From Candidatus Aenigmatarchaeota archaeon (GTDB lineage: Archaea; EX4484-52; GLR71), in assembly GCA_023134675.1 (NCBI GenBank), contig JAGLUQ010000008.1:1-13910 (forward strand): a stretch of 13,910 nt of DNA. The letters run 5' to 3'. This document shows positions 6,083 to 12,448 of this stretch, piece after piece. A program made the position numbers and the translations under genes. Within the stretch, counting starts at the first letter, position 1. Each line of letters opens with the position of its first letter. The notes under the pieces are model-generated. The model was not told where the DNA came from. It searched no databases and was given only the letters and a program-made list of their open reading frames with translations.

Positions 6083-7222
6083 CTACTTTTTCCCCAACCA
6101 GCCCATCAATTCCTGATAAGCAAGAATCTTGCTGTGCTGTTTCCCGAACCATTTGCAGTAAAACGAATTTATCGGAGCTATAACACCTTTCTCACCCTGC
6201 GACACAGCAACAGCGCCAAGCCGTACCATGTCTACAAGCATCCCTGCCGCTGCCGGACTGTCATTGATTCTCCCGCAGATGAATATCTCATCTTCAGCTC
6301 CGTTGAAGAGTTTCATAGGAAAATGCATGAACACAGCTTTCTTATCTCCCAAAGGCGCAAGATAGCCGTGCGGTTTTATATCAGAAGGCAGGTCATAGCC
6401 AAGTATGTCCTGTGCGCATCCTGTCTTTGTCACCTTCTTGCTCTCATTTCTTTTCTCATCCTGCAGCCTGTAAAAGTCCATGTTGCCGCCCCAGTTGGCT
6501 CCTACGGCACTCAGGATCTTTCTGTTTATCTCCTTGTAATGCTCCATAAGGTCTGAAAGCATCCTGGACTGGCCGGAACTGATATCATCTCCGATAAGGA
6601 CTGAACTGCTCGCCTCTGCAAGCTCAACAAACACAGGACTGTTGGCAACCTTGCTAGGTATACCGTTGATATGCACAATACCCCTATCTCTTTTTCTCGC
6701 AGCAGAAAACGCGCAGTAAGCATAAAACATAGATGCGGTTATCTTATCCTTTTGATTATCTTTTATGATTTTCTCAAGCTCGTCAACCGAATCCACATCT
6801 ACAATAGGCTCCGTCGCAGTGATTGTAATCGTGCAGTCAAGATTAAGCTCTATTATCTTTTCTGTAATCTCTTTGGCGCACTCTTCAAGGCTTTTGTCAT
6901 GGTCCAGCCCTTCGCCTTCAAAAGGCATGCCTTCGGTTGAATTAAGATTGATGCCTTTAAAGATTTTTATCTTCTCAAACGCTTTCATATCCTTGAGTTC
7001 AGGATACATTTGTATGGCTGAAGATAAAGTCTTGCCTGTCTTTCTCTTGTCAACATCAAATCCGCATACAACTTCAATATCTTCAACCTTATGTTGTGGG
7101 ATCTTGTTCTCAAGAGGAATGCCTGTAAGGTCTATCTCTCCTGCCTTAATCCTCTCAAGGCCGCATGCAAATGTTGATGCGACATAACCGAAACCGAAAA
7201 AACCAATCTTTAATCCTGCCAT
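6083..7222 (-). CDS. Inositol-3-phosphate synthase
   Basis: NAD-dependent enzyme converting glucose 6-phosphate to myo-inositol 3-phosphate, in archaea the source of inositol phospholipid head groups and some compatible solutes. The N-terminus MAGLKIGFFGFGYVASTFACGL is the NAD-binding turn. The central IDDISSGQSRMLSDLM-like region (here GDDISSGQSRML), NWGGNMDFYRL, and KPHGYLAPLGDKKAVFMHFP with the conserved lysines match the archaeal short form of the family, about 360-390 residues; this one is 379. Start choice: a GTG at 7231 is in frame, but that GTGAT serves better as the SD for the ATG at 7222. A TATA-like TTATATTA at about 7260-7268 gives a short leader. The gene stands alone and shares no operon. 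Confidence 0.92.
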   Translation of the reverse strand: MAGLKIGFFGFGYVASTFACGLERIKAGEIDLTGIPLENKIPQHKVEDIEVVCGFDVDKRKTGKTLSSAIQMYPELKDMKAFEKIKIFKGINLNSTEGMPFEGEGLDHDKSLEECAKEITEKIIELNLDCTITITATEPIVDVDSVDELEKIIKDNQKDKITASMFYAYCAFSAARKRDRGIVHINGIPSKVANSPVFVELAEASSSVLIGDDISSGQSRMLSDLMEHYKEINRKILSAVGANWGGNMDFYRLQDEKRNESKKVTKTGCAQDILGYDLPSDIKPHGYLAPLGDKKAVFMHFPMKLFNGAEDEIFICGRINDSPAAAGMLVDMVRLGAVAVSQGEKGVIAPINSFYCKWFGKQHSKILAYQELMGWLGKK

Positions 7223-7257
7223 CTGTATCACATTATTAGACTTATTAAAATTTGTTA

Positions 7258-7270
7258 CAATATAATATAA
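7258..7270 (-). promoter_or_regulatory. TATA region of the inositol-3-phosphate synthase gene
   Basis: A very AT-rich stretch; the minus-strand TTATATTATA lies about 40 bases before the ATG at 7222, leaving about 15 bases of leader with GTGAT as SD. The surrounding sequence is almost pure A/T, so the exact box is uncertain. Confidence 0.35.
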
Positions 7271-7300
7271 ATATATATCATATGTTTGTTATATTTTTGC

Positions 7301-7310
7301 ACTGTACAGT
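7301..7310. promoter_or_regulatory. Isolated 10-bp palindrome (ACTGTACAGT)
   Basis: A perfect palindrome standing out in nearly pure A/T sequence, between the acetyltransferase stop (7331) and the synthase promoter. Operator for a dimeric regulator is one reading; a chance palindrome or weak 3' hairpin is another. Confidence 0.25.
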
Positions 7311-7330
7311 TAAATAAAATTTTAGTTTTT

Positions 7331-7747
7331 TTATCCAGAAATTAATTTTTTCTCCATCGCGTCGTAATCTCCAAAATGCTTATACCCTCTTCTGCTATAG
7401 AAATCAATTGATTCATTGTCTTTTTCCACATAGATGCCAACAGTCTCTACGCCTCTGTCTCTAAGATTTTCCTCAGATTTATCCATCAATGCGGTACCAA
7501 TACCTTTTTCTCTATATTCCGGATGAACACATAACCGAAATATAGAACTCATCCATGGATCATACACAAAAAATATTGAGCCAATAACCCTATTATTTTC
7601 CTTCGCAATTATAATTGATTCTGGATCCTGTTCTGTTTTCCTATTTATGATTTCTCTCTTGTCAAGATAATCCACGAACAATCCGGTCTTTTCCAATAAT
7701 TCTTTCAATCCTTGATAATCATCATCAGAGTAATATACTAACTCCAT
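7331..7747 (-). CDS. GNAT-family N-acetyltransferase
   Basis: 138-residue acetyl-CoA-dependent acetyltransferase. The core shows a strand VIGSIFFVYDPWMSSIFRLCVHPEY, then the acetyl-CoA pyrophosphate loop REKGIG (about 79-84, the R/Q-x-x-G-x-G/A motif), a helix TALMDKSEENLRDRG, strand VETVGIYVEKDN and the C-terminal NESIDFYSRRGYKHFGD, all as in GNAT folds. The substrate is unknown; amines, protein N-termini or small molecules are possible. Start choice: an in-frame ATG at 7780 overlaps the TATA box TTTTATAAAA (7768-7777), which would place the transcript start at the ATG at 7747 (MELVYYSDDD). The gene is therefore likely leaderless. It is divergent from the small gene at 7879. Confidence 0.85.
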   Translation of the reverse strand: MELVYYSDDDYQGLKELLEKTGLFVDYLDKREIINRKTEQDPESIIIAKENNRVIGSIFFVYDPWMSSIFRLCVHPEYREKGIGTALMDKSEENLRDRGVETVGIYVEKDNESIDFYSRRGYKHFGDYDAMEKKLISG

Positions 7748-7767
7748 ATGTCTGGTTGTTGTTAAAT

Positions 7768-7777
7768 TTTTATAAAA
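7768..7777 (-). promoter_or_regulatory. TATA box of the acetyltransferase gene
   Basis: Perfect palindrome TTTTATAAAA, centred 25 bases before the ATG at 7747. The same 10-mer is the shared box at 9256-9265. Confidence 0.5.
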
Positions 7778-7846
7778 CATATCTATTCGTAATTTTACTT
7801 ATAAATCAACTGCACATATTGCCCAAAAATTCAAAATCAAAGATAA

Positions 7847-7858
7847 GATATATAAATC
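7847..7858 (+). promoter_or_regulatory. TATA box of the small alpha/beta protein gene
   Basis: GATATATAAATC, centred about 27 bases before the ATG at 7879; fits a leaderless transcript and supports this start over the longer open frame from 7756. Confidence 0.5.
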
Positions 7859-7878
7859 TAATCATCGTAATCTTTTAC

Positions 7879-8103
7879 ATGGAAGTTCTCTCTCTTGAAA
7901 TAATAATTGATGATAAGCGCGCATCGCTTGATGCCCTATTGAAAAAGGCGGAAAACATAGATTCCTTTGAGATTGAGGATCTTGACAAGACTGATGAGCG
8001 CAAGTCTGTCGTGATATTCTTCAAGGAGCCGATAAACATAAATTATATCAACAGTTTTCTTATCTCTGTTCTTGGCGAGCACAAGGCAAAGGTTATTGAA
8101 TGA
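7879..8103 (+). CDS. Small alpha/beta protein, unrecognised
   Basis: I do not recognise this 74-residue protein. The predicted order strand (VLSLEIIID), helix (SLDALLKKAENI), strand (SFEIEDLD), strand (KSVVIFFKE), helix (INYINSFLISVLGE), strand (AKVIE) is the beta-alpha-beta-beta-alpha-beta pattern of ferredoxin-like small domains (ACT-like, EF-1-beta-like and many others). That is inference from the alternation of hydrophobic residues, not from a family motif. No cysteines, no membrane segment. Start set by the TATA box; the longer open frame from 7756 is ignored because its upstream part covers the promoter. Divergent from the acetyltransferase and monocistronic. Confidence 0.65.
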   Translation: MEVLSLEIIIDDKRASLDALLKKAENIDSFEIEDLDKTDERKSVVIFFKEPININYINSFLISVLGEHKAKVIE

Positions 8104-8182
8104 TTTTATAAAGTCTCCAATCCTTCTTTAGTTTTGAAAATCATATTATAAGAAAAAAGTATGTAAAAAAAGAAAAATAAAA

Positions 8183-8200
8183 AAGAGGTTCTCACCTCTT
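8183..8200 (-). terminator. Hairpin plus T-tract at the end of the MscS-type gene
   Basis: AAGAGGT/ACCTCTT stem of 7 bp with a 4-base loop. On the minus strand it is followed by a T-rich tract (rc of about 8164-8182). The TGA stop (8192-8194) straddles the loop and stem edge. Confidence 0.6.
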
Positions 8201-8824
8201 CTTTTTCTTGTATCTATGGGCGAAATCCTTTGACATCTCAGCAACAGTGTCTTTGAGACCAAGACCCAGAGCAATCGCAAGACCTACACATATTGACCCT
8301 ACTATAAGGACAAGTATTGTGTTTATAAGCGTGGTATCAATCCCCAGTGCAGGCAGTGCAGTAGCAATACCAACATATATGATGAGGAAGAACACTATGT
8401 CACCTATAAGTTTCGTGTAGACATCTTTCTCTCCGATGACTGCAGTCTTTATGAAATATCCGAGTATGTATGCAGCAATCAGAAGGACCGCGGCGCTTAC
8501 AACACCAGGTATGAATGCTATCACTCCGTCAATTATGCTTATTATTATCTGGACCTGTAGGAAATCAGCCGCCTGGCTCAGCGCGACAAGATATATTATC
8601 CATTTTGCCGCAACTGCTGTGATATCGCTGATCTTGACATCCAGCTGCTTGCTCTTGAGCTTTGTGTCAACACCCGCACGCACCATGATCTTGCGCACAA
8701 TCTTGTACACAACAACACCCGCGATGTACCCCAAGACAAGCACAACGATTGCAAGTGCAAGATTGGGTATCCCCTCGACAAAAGTGTCAAGTACCTGTGA
8801 ATATATGTCTCCTATTGTGGCCAT
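8192..8824 (-). CDS. MscS-type TM-helix repeat membrane protein
   Basis: 210 residues with five or so hydrophobic segments (about 15-44, 64-85, 91-121, 130-155, 165-190). They include two repeats of the 'conserved TM helix' type found in MscS-related proteins: the GIPNLALAIVVLVLGYIAGVVVYKIVRKIM unit and the later FIPGVVSAAVLLIAAYILGYFIKTAV unit. The glycine-rich last helix (GSICVGLAIALGLGLKDTVAEMSKDF) looks like the pore-lining helix of MscS followed by its exit. There is no cytoplasmic beta domain, so it is a short relative, possibly a membrane-tension or osmotic-response channel or an accessory subunit. Start choice: a TTG at 8842 is in frame, but GGTGAT lies six bases before the ATG at 8824. 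A TATA-like box at 8858-8871 fits that leader. The tail is KKKKR. Confidence 0.78.
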   Translation of the reverse strand: MATIGDIYSQVLDTFVEGIPNLALAIVVLVLGYIAGVVVYKIVRKIMVRAGVDTKLKSKQLDVKISDITAVAAKWIIYLVALSQAADFLQVQIIISIIDGVIAFIPGVVSAAVLLIAAYILGYFIKTAVIGEKDVYTKLIGDIVFFLIIYVGIATALPALGIDTTLINTILVLIVGSICVGLAIALGLGLKDTVAEMSKDFAHRYKKKKR

Positions 8825-8857
8825 AAATGTATCACCAATCAATATTTGTGGCGGGTT

Positions 8858-8871
8858 GTTTATATTTGTGC
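8858..8871 (-). promoter_or_regulatory. TATA box of the MscS-type gene
   Basis: The minus strand reads GCACAAATATAAAC, centred about 40 bases before the ATG at 8824. The predicted leader of some 14 bases holds the GGTGAT SD. Confidence 0.45.
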
Positions 8872-9011
8872 CCCCTTTTGCAGGAAAGAGATAAGAATAA
8901 AAAGCATAGGTCTGCCTAAATGGTGCATAAGATATTGTATATATAGAATCTTTCTGATTTTTCCAGCAATATATCTGACACTATATTCAATCATGACTCT
9001 TTAAGAAATAG

Positions 9012-9034
9012 GCAGTTCAGGAACTCAGAACTGC
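9012..9034 (-). terminator. Hairpin spanning the eS17 stop codon
   Basis: A 7-bp perfect stem GCAGTTC/GAACTGC (9012-9018 with 9028-9034) and a 9-base loop containing the TGA (9025-9027). Only a moderate T-rich stretch follows on the minus strand. Confidence 0.45.
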
Positions 9035-9216
9035 TTGTTCTTTATGATCTTTATCATGTATCCTGCCATCTTGTTCCTTATGCTCTTGCTTTCAACAACA
9101 TCCTTAGTTTTTATAGCTTCCTTGTTCTTGTTGAAATCTGTTGAGAACTCTTCAGGACTCTGCTCGTAGATACGCCTTGCGCCTCTCTTTATGAACGTGT
9201 GTTTTATCTTTCCCAT
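9025..9216 (-). CDS. rps17e: Small-subunit ribosomal protein eS17
   Basis: 63-residue archaeal/eukaryotic ribosomal protein of the 30S subunit. It is recognised by MGKIKHTFIKRGARRIYE at the start and the hallmark SKSIRNKMAGYMIKIIK near the end (compare the usual S(K/R)RLRNKIAGY). Archaeal members are about 60-70 residues, shorter than the eukaryotic form. Start choice: an ATG at 9243 is in frame, but the TATA box at 9256-9265 would place the transcript start near 9235, after that codon. The ATG at 9216 lies five bases after GGGTGA, a good SD. It is divergent from NOP5 and shares the TATA box. Confidence 0.93.
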   Translation of the reverse strand: MGKIKHTFIKRGARRIYEQSPEEFSTDFNKNKEAIKTKDVVESKSIRNKMAGYMIKIIKNKQF

Positions 9217-9255
9217 TTTTGTCACCCTTTTTTGCAAAGACATTTAAAGATAAAC

Positions 9256-9265
9256 TTTTATAAAA
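9256..9265. promoter_or_regulatory. Shared palindromic TATA box for eS17 and NOP5
   Basis: TTTTATAAAA is its own reverse complement. It lies about 31 bases before the NOP5 ATG (9292) and about 45 before the eS17 ATG (9216). A single box could serve both directions. Confidence 0.5.
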
Positions 9266-9291
9266 CTTTGTGTAACTAAGGTGTATATTCT

Positions 9292-10341
9292 ATGGATGCA
9301 TATATTTCGCTGACCCCAATAGGACTTTTTGCCCATGATAAAAATGGGTCTCAGTTAGATTCAATAATATTCTCAGATCGGAAAAAATCCAAAGATGCCT
9401 TCATAAAAGCTATGGGTCGAAAGGTCACTGCTGAGGAAAAAGATCTTATAAAAAAAATAGGAACAAAAGCAGATATCATCTTTGAGCAATCAAAAGAAGG
9501 CTACAGGGATGAATTTCCTAACATATCAGGAAACATTGTCAGGGAGAACCTTCCAAAGCTTGCTGTATCAGTAGGTTTCTGCAAAAACGCTTCCGAATAT
9601 TATAGTTATCTTCATGAACTGAACACAAGTATGACAAGAGATGCAATAAAAGCAGCAGCCACAGAAGACCGACTTGTGATCCACGCAATAAATACGGCGG
9701 ATGAGCTTGAATCTACAGCTAACACATTATCTATACGGCTCAAGGAATGGTATGCTCTCTATTATCCGGAACTTGTAGAAGATGTAAGATCAAACGAGAA
9801 GCTTGCCTCAATGATAGCACAAAACGCGATAAGAAATGATACATCCGAAAATAATACGCAGAAGAGCATGGGTGGTGATTATTCAGAATCTGATGTTTCA
9901 GAGATGCAGAGATTTGCTGCCATGATAGACAAGATGTATTCTCACAGGAAAGCACTTGAAGCTTACATAAAAGAGAAATCTGGACAGATAATGCCCAATG
10001 CCTGTCTGCTGATAAGTCCTATGCTTGCAGCCAGGATACTTGCAGATGCTGGATCCCTTGAAAAGATATCAAAGATGCCGTCATCAAGGATACAGGTAAT
10101 GGGTGCTGAAAAGGCGCTATTCAGGCATATGCAGGGACAGGGTCCGTCACCTAAGCACGGTCTGATATTCCAGTCTCCTCTGGTTAACCAGGCTCAGAAG
10201 AAGATAAGGGGTAAGATATCAAGGATTCTCGCCAGCAAGCTTTCAATTGCCTTTAAGATGGATTATTTCGATAAGAAACTGACAGGCGGAAATAAGCTGA
10301 AAGAAGACCTTGACAAAAGGCTCAATAACCTTAAAGGATGA
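9292..10341 (+). CDS. nop5: NOP5/NOP56-family box C/D RNP protein
   Basis: Structural core of box C/D ribonucleoproteins. It bridges the L7Ae-bound guide RNA and fibrillarin so that ribose 2'-O-methyl groups are placed on rRNA and other targets. The 349 residues show an N-terminal fibrillarin-binding domain (about 1-115), a central coiled coil (about 120-225) that dimerises the protein, and the NOP domain (about 230-330). The NOP domain has LLISPMLAARILADAGSLEKISKMPSSRIQVMGAEKALFRHM, followed by PKHGLIFQS, the family signature. The C-terminal tail is short and basic. It overlaps fibrillarin by 4 bp (ATGA). L7Ae is not in the window. AGGTG is found 8 bases before the ATG, though the TATA box predicts an almost leaderless transcript. 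Confidence 0.95.
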   Translation: MDAYISLTPIGLFAHDKNGSQLDSIIFSDRKKSKDAFIKAMGRKVTAEEKDLIKKIGTKADIIFEQSKEGYRDEFPNISGNIVRENLPKLAVSVGFCKNASEYYSYLHELNTSMTRDAIKAAATEDRLVIHAINTADELESTANTLSIRLKEWYALYYPELVEDVRSNEKLASMIAQNAIRNDTSENNTQKSMGGDYSESDVSEMQRFAAMIDKMYSHRKALEAYIKEKSGQIMPNACLLISPMLAARILADAGSLEKISKMPSSRIQVMGAEKALFRHMQGQGPSPKHGLIFQSPLVNQAQKKIRGKISRILASKLSIAFKMDYFDKKLTGGNKLKEDLDKRLNNLKG

Positions 10342-11003
10342 TTATTATGAAAAGCTTGATGGATGGCATATACAGGTTAGGGAAGGATTTTGCTACCTTA
10401 AGTATGGTGCCTAAGACAAAAGTCTACGACGAAAAGACACTCCAGAAAGGAAAAGATGAATATCGCCTCTGGGATCCGAAGAAGAGTAAGCTTGGAGCTG
10501 CCCTTAGGATGGGTCTGAAAGAGACAGGCATTTTTGAGGGTGCGAAAGTCCTCTATCTTGGTGTTGCAAGCGGCACTACAGCAAGTCACATATCAGATAT
10601 AGTAGGTCCGTCAGGCGCCATATATGGTGTCGAGTTCTCGGCAAGGTCTATAAGAGATCTTCTTTCAGTATCAAAGAAAAGAACAAATATAATCCCTGTT
10701 CTTGCTGATGCAAGAATGCCTCAGTTATTCGCGCCAAGAGTGGAAAAGGTCCATATTCTGTACCAGGACATAGCTCAGAAAGATCAGAGTGAGATATTTA
10801 TAAGGAATGCAGACACCTTCCTGAAGAAAGGCGGTGTCGCAATGATAGCTATCAAGGCAAGAAGTATTGATGTGACAGAGAACCCTAACAAGATTTTCGC
10901 CCAGGAAAAGCAGAAGCTCTTAAAGAAATTCAATATAATCCAGCAGATCAACCTCGGCTATTTCGAGAAGGATCATGCTTTTTTCTTATGTAGATTGAAG
11001 TGA
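10338..11003 (+). CDS. flpA: Fibrillarin-like rRNA/tRNA 2'-O-methyltransferase
   Basis: Catalytic subunit of the box C/D RNP, using S-adenosylmethionine. The 221 residues are the usual archaeal size. VLYLGVASGTTASHISDIVGPSGAIYGVEFSARSIRDLL (about 74-112) is the SAM-binding fold start with the acidic residue at the second strand end. LADARMPQLF (about 124-133) and VHILYQDIAQKDQSEI (about 140-155) carry the family's D...D catalytic/binding residues, and GGVAMIAIKARSIDVT matches the K-containing late motif. Start: ATG at 10338 overlaps the NOP5 stop. A second ATG at 10347 is better placed after the GGATGAT that covers the overlap, so the protein may begin MKSLMDG. Convergent with the PRT-like gene, with only 5 bases between stops. 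Confidence 0.95.
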   Translation: MIIMKSLMDGIYRLGKDFATLSMVPKTKVYDEKTLQKGKDEYRLWDPKKSKLGAALRMGLKETGIFEGAKVLYLGVASGTTASHISDIVGPSGAIYGVEFSARSIRDLLSVSKKRTNIIPVLADARMPQLFAPRVEKVHILYQDIAQKDQSEIFIRNADTFLKKGGVAMIAIKARSIDVTENPNKIFAQEKQKLLKKFNIIQQINLGYFEKDHAFFLCRLK

Positions 11004-11008
11004 TAAAT

Positions 11009-11794
11009 CTAAAAACTATCCCAGATTGATACCTCTTTCTCTAATATGTTATAATTGTCAATCAATAATTGCCTTCTTTCAGGTATGATATCTTCCTGGT
11101 TGTCCCATAATATTTCCATAACACTTTTGGATGTCAAAGGATAACAGACACAGATACCTGCATTTTCCAATACCTCTACAGCTGCAGGATCATTGACGAT
11201 GAACACTGCTGCCTCTTCAATAAAGAAATTTTCTCCAAGCTCCAAAGATTCATCATAGACTTTTGCAGAATTGTTGTATATGTCCAGTGCTTCTATTATG
11301 CTTTTGCCGCTGCTTGTGACATTATCAATAATGACCATCCTGTCATATTTCTCAATTATTCCAATCAAAGGCGAACCATTGCCATGCAGTTTTGTTTTTG
11401 CAACTTTCGGGTCACTCAATGATCTGACCTCTTTTGCCGCTTTCAGCATACCTTTTTTTCCCAGGAATTCCGCAACATCCATATATTTCTGGTATTCACA
11501 TCTGTATCTTACATTAGGCACTCTATGACGCTCATACATAACATCTGCAATTGTTGTGGATGCCTCAGGCACAGCTGCGATTTTTTTTGGCTTTCCAAAG
11601 TTTTCCAAGATACAGTCATGAAGCACATCTACACATTCATCTATAAGTTCTACATCATTGTTCAACTCAGTTTTAAGCAATGTCTTGTAATGCTTCACAG
11701 AATCTTTCCATTGCGTGCCTTCAGGAAATATGTCAATCTCTTTTACATTATATAGATCCACAACAATCTTTTCAAGATAACCCATGTCAACCAT
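11009..11794 (-). CDS. Phosphoribosyltransferase-like protein (orotate PRT-like fold)
   Basis: 261 residues. The part from about 70 to 165 follows the type I phosphoribosyltransferase plan: PKKIAAVPEASTTIADVMYERHRVPNVRYR resembles the first half of orotate PRTases. After a loop with a G-x-G turn (LHGNGSPLIG), MVIIDNVTSSGKSI (about 153-166) stands where the PRPP motif (usually V-hydrophobic-hydrophobic-D-D-hydrophobic-x-T-x-G) is expected. One of the two acidic residues is Asn. A C-terminal extension of about 80 residues is not known to me. The substrate is unknown: OPRT itself, another base, or a regulatory non-enzyme are all possible. Start choice: a TTG at 11809 is in frame; the ATG at 11794 follows GAGAGGA by about seven bases and is preferred. 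The gene lies 50 bp after the membrane protein gene and is probably co-transcribed. Confidence 0.7.
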   Translation of the reverse strand: MVDMGYLEKIVVDLYNVKEIDIFPEGTQWKDSVKHYKTLLKTELNNDVELIDECVDVLHDCILENFGKPKKIAAVPEASTTIADVMYERHRVPNVRYRCEYQKYMDVAEFLGKKGMLKAAKEVRSLSDPKVAKTKLHGNGSPLIGIIEKYDRMVIIDNVTSSGKSIIEALDIYNNSAKVYDESLELGENFFIEEAAVFIVNDPAAVEVLENAGICVCYPLTSKSVMEILWDNQEDIIPERRQLLIDNYNILEKEVSIWDSF

Positions 11795-11844
11795 ATCTCT
11801 TCCTCTCAATTCCTTTTTATTATTGGCCTCAACAATTTATAATC

Positions 11845-12309
11845 TTATTCATATTCACAGTTTAACAATAGATATTCATACTTCTTATCTTTCACAGCTC
11901 TGTACAGCCCTTCAAATAGTCCTAAAACTTTATCTTCATAAAGACACATCTTCTCACGTGCATACCCGTCTGCAGCAATAAGCAAAAAACCTGCTGATAT
12001 AGCTAGACTGCCTTCTAAAACACTCTTGGATTCAGGGTATGGTTCAGATATGACGCACCCTAAAGCAATCATAAATGGTACAGCTGAAAGCAAAAGCCCA
12101 CCTCTGTATTCGACAAAGCTGGTAAGTATGCATCCTGCTTCAGGCACATACCATCCCTTGCTCTTCTCCTCAATATAAGACATCGCTTTGGATGGCAGAA
12201 GGCCAAGAGGGATAAGAGGTATATTGATGCAGACCTTCAGTAAGTCTGCCGCATATTCCGCACTGTTCTCTTTTATGTCGTTATACAGCCAGTCTTTAAG
12301 ACTTACTAT
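11845..12309 (-). CDS. Membrane protein with likely AUA start
   Basis: I do not recognise the family. The familiar ATG is at 12183, but the frame runs open upstream for 42 more codons to 12309 with coding-like residues (SLKDWLYNDIKENSAEYAADLLKVCINIPLIPLGLLP). No ATG, GTG or TTG occurs in that stretch. At 12321-12313 is GGAGGTGAT, a full-length SD site, and five bases after its GGTG core stands ATA at 12309-12307. The simplest reading is initiation at AUA, giving 154 residues. The protein has a hydrophobic segment near 23-39 and two more (about 60-90 and 98-115), so it is a small membrane protein with a polar C-terminus. It is followed by the PRT-like gene. Alternatives are a +1 frameshift from a 7-codon ORF at the SD, or a sequence error. 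Confidence 0.6.
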   Translation of the reverse strand: MVSLKDWLYNDIKENSAEYAADLLKVCINIPLIPLGLLPSKAMSYIEEKSKGWYVPEAGCILTSFVEYRGGLLLSAVPFMIALGCVISEPYPESKSVLEGSLAISAGFLLIAADGYAREKMCLYEDKVLGLFEGLYRAVKDKKYEYLLLNCEYE

Positions 12310-12312
12310 CTT

Positions 12313-12321
12313 ATCACCTCC
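12313..12321 (-). promoter_or_regulatory. Full-length Shine-Dalgarno (GGAGGTGAT)
   Basis: Complement of the archaeal 16S rRNA tail across nine bases, the strongest SD in the window. Its spacing points to ATA at 12309-12307 as the start codon of the downstream frame. Confidence 0.75.
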
Positions 12322-12337
12322 TTAAATGTTCATCCAT
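12314..12337 (-). other. 7-codon ORF overlapping the SD site
   Basis: ATG at 12337 opens MDEHLRR and ends with TGA inside the GGAGGTGAT SD of the next gene. Its end (AGG AGG TGA) is a shift-prone string, and a +1 slip would enter the next gene's frame. Could be a leader peptide, a frameshift start or chance. Confidence 0.3.
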
Positions 12338-12448
12338 ACCTCTTACCTCACAACCTTTTGCTCTGCCTATAGCTCACGCTACATATCTGAATTCACCCCT
12401 GGATTCAGTGGAAGGATATAAGAATCCTTTCAATTTATTATTTGTTTT

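Larger units (their letters stand above)
12310..12431 (-). promoter_or_regulatory. Structured 5' leader of the membrane protein/PRT-like operon
   Basis: The stretch between the start region and the AT-rich promoter zone is richer in G/C than its surroundings and can fold on the minus strand into consecutive hairpins. These are AAGGAT/ATCCTT (12412-12417 with 12424-12429), CTGAAT/ATTCAG (12388-12393 with 12403-12408, 9-base loop) and TAGC-GTGA-GCTA (12370-12381, a GNRA tetraloop). A G-rich stretch leads to a 7-codon ORF whose TGA overlaps the SD site. No tRNA, and no riboswitch class that I can name. A structured leader controlling translation is inferred. Confidence 0.4.

Noticed and set aside
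7756..7878. N-terminal extension of the small alpha/beta protein
   Set aside because: This stretch holds the divergent promoters; the extension reads like translated AT-rich noncoding DNA and the TATA spacing points to 7879.
8904..8925. Short stem TAGG/CCTA upstream of the MscS-type gene
   Set aside because: Four-base stem with no T-run or conserved position; expected by chance.
12340..12431. Possible tRNA or box C/D guide RNA in the structured leader
   Set aside because: No T-loop motif, no acceptor pairing and no matched C (RUGAUGA) and D (CUGA) boxes were found despite the nearby NOP5-fibrillarin genes.
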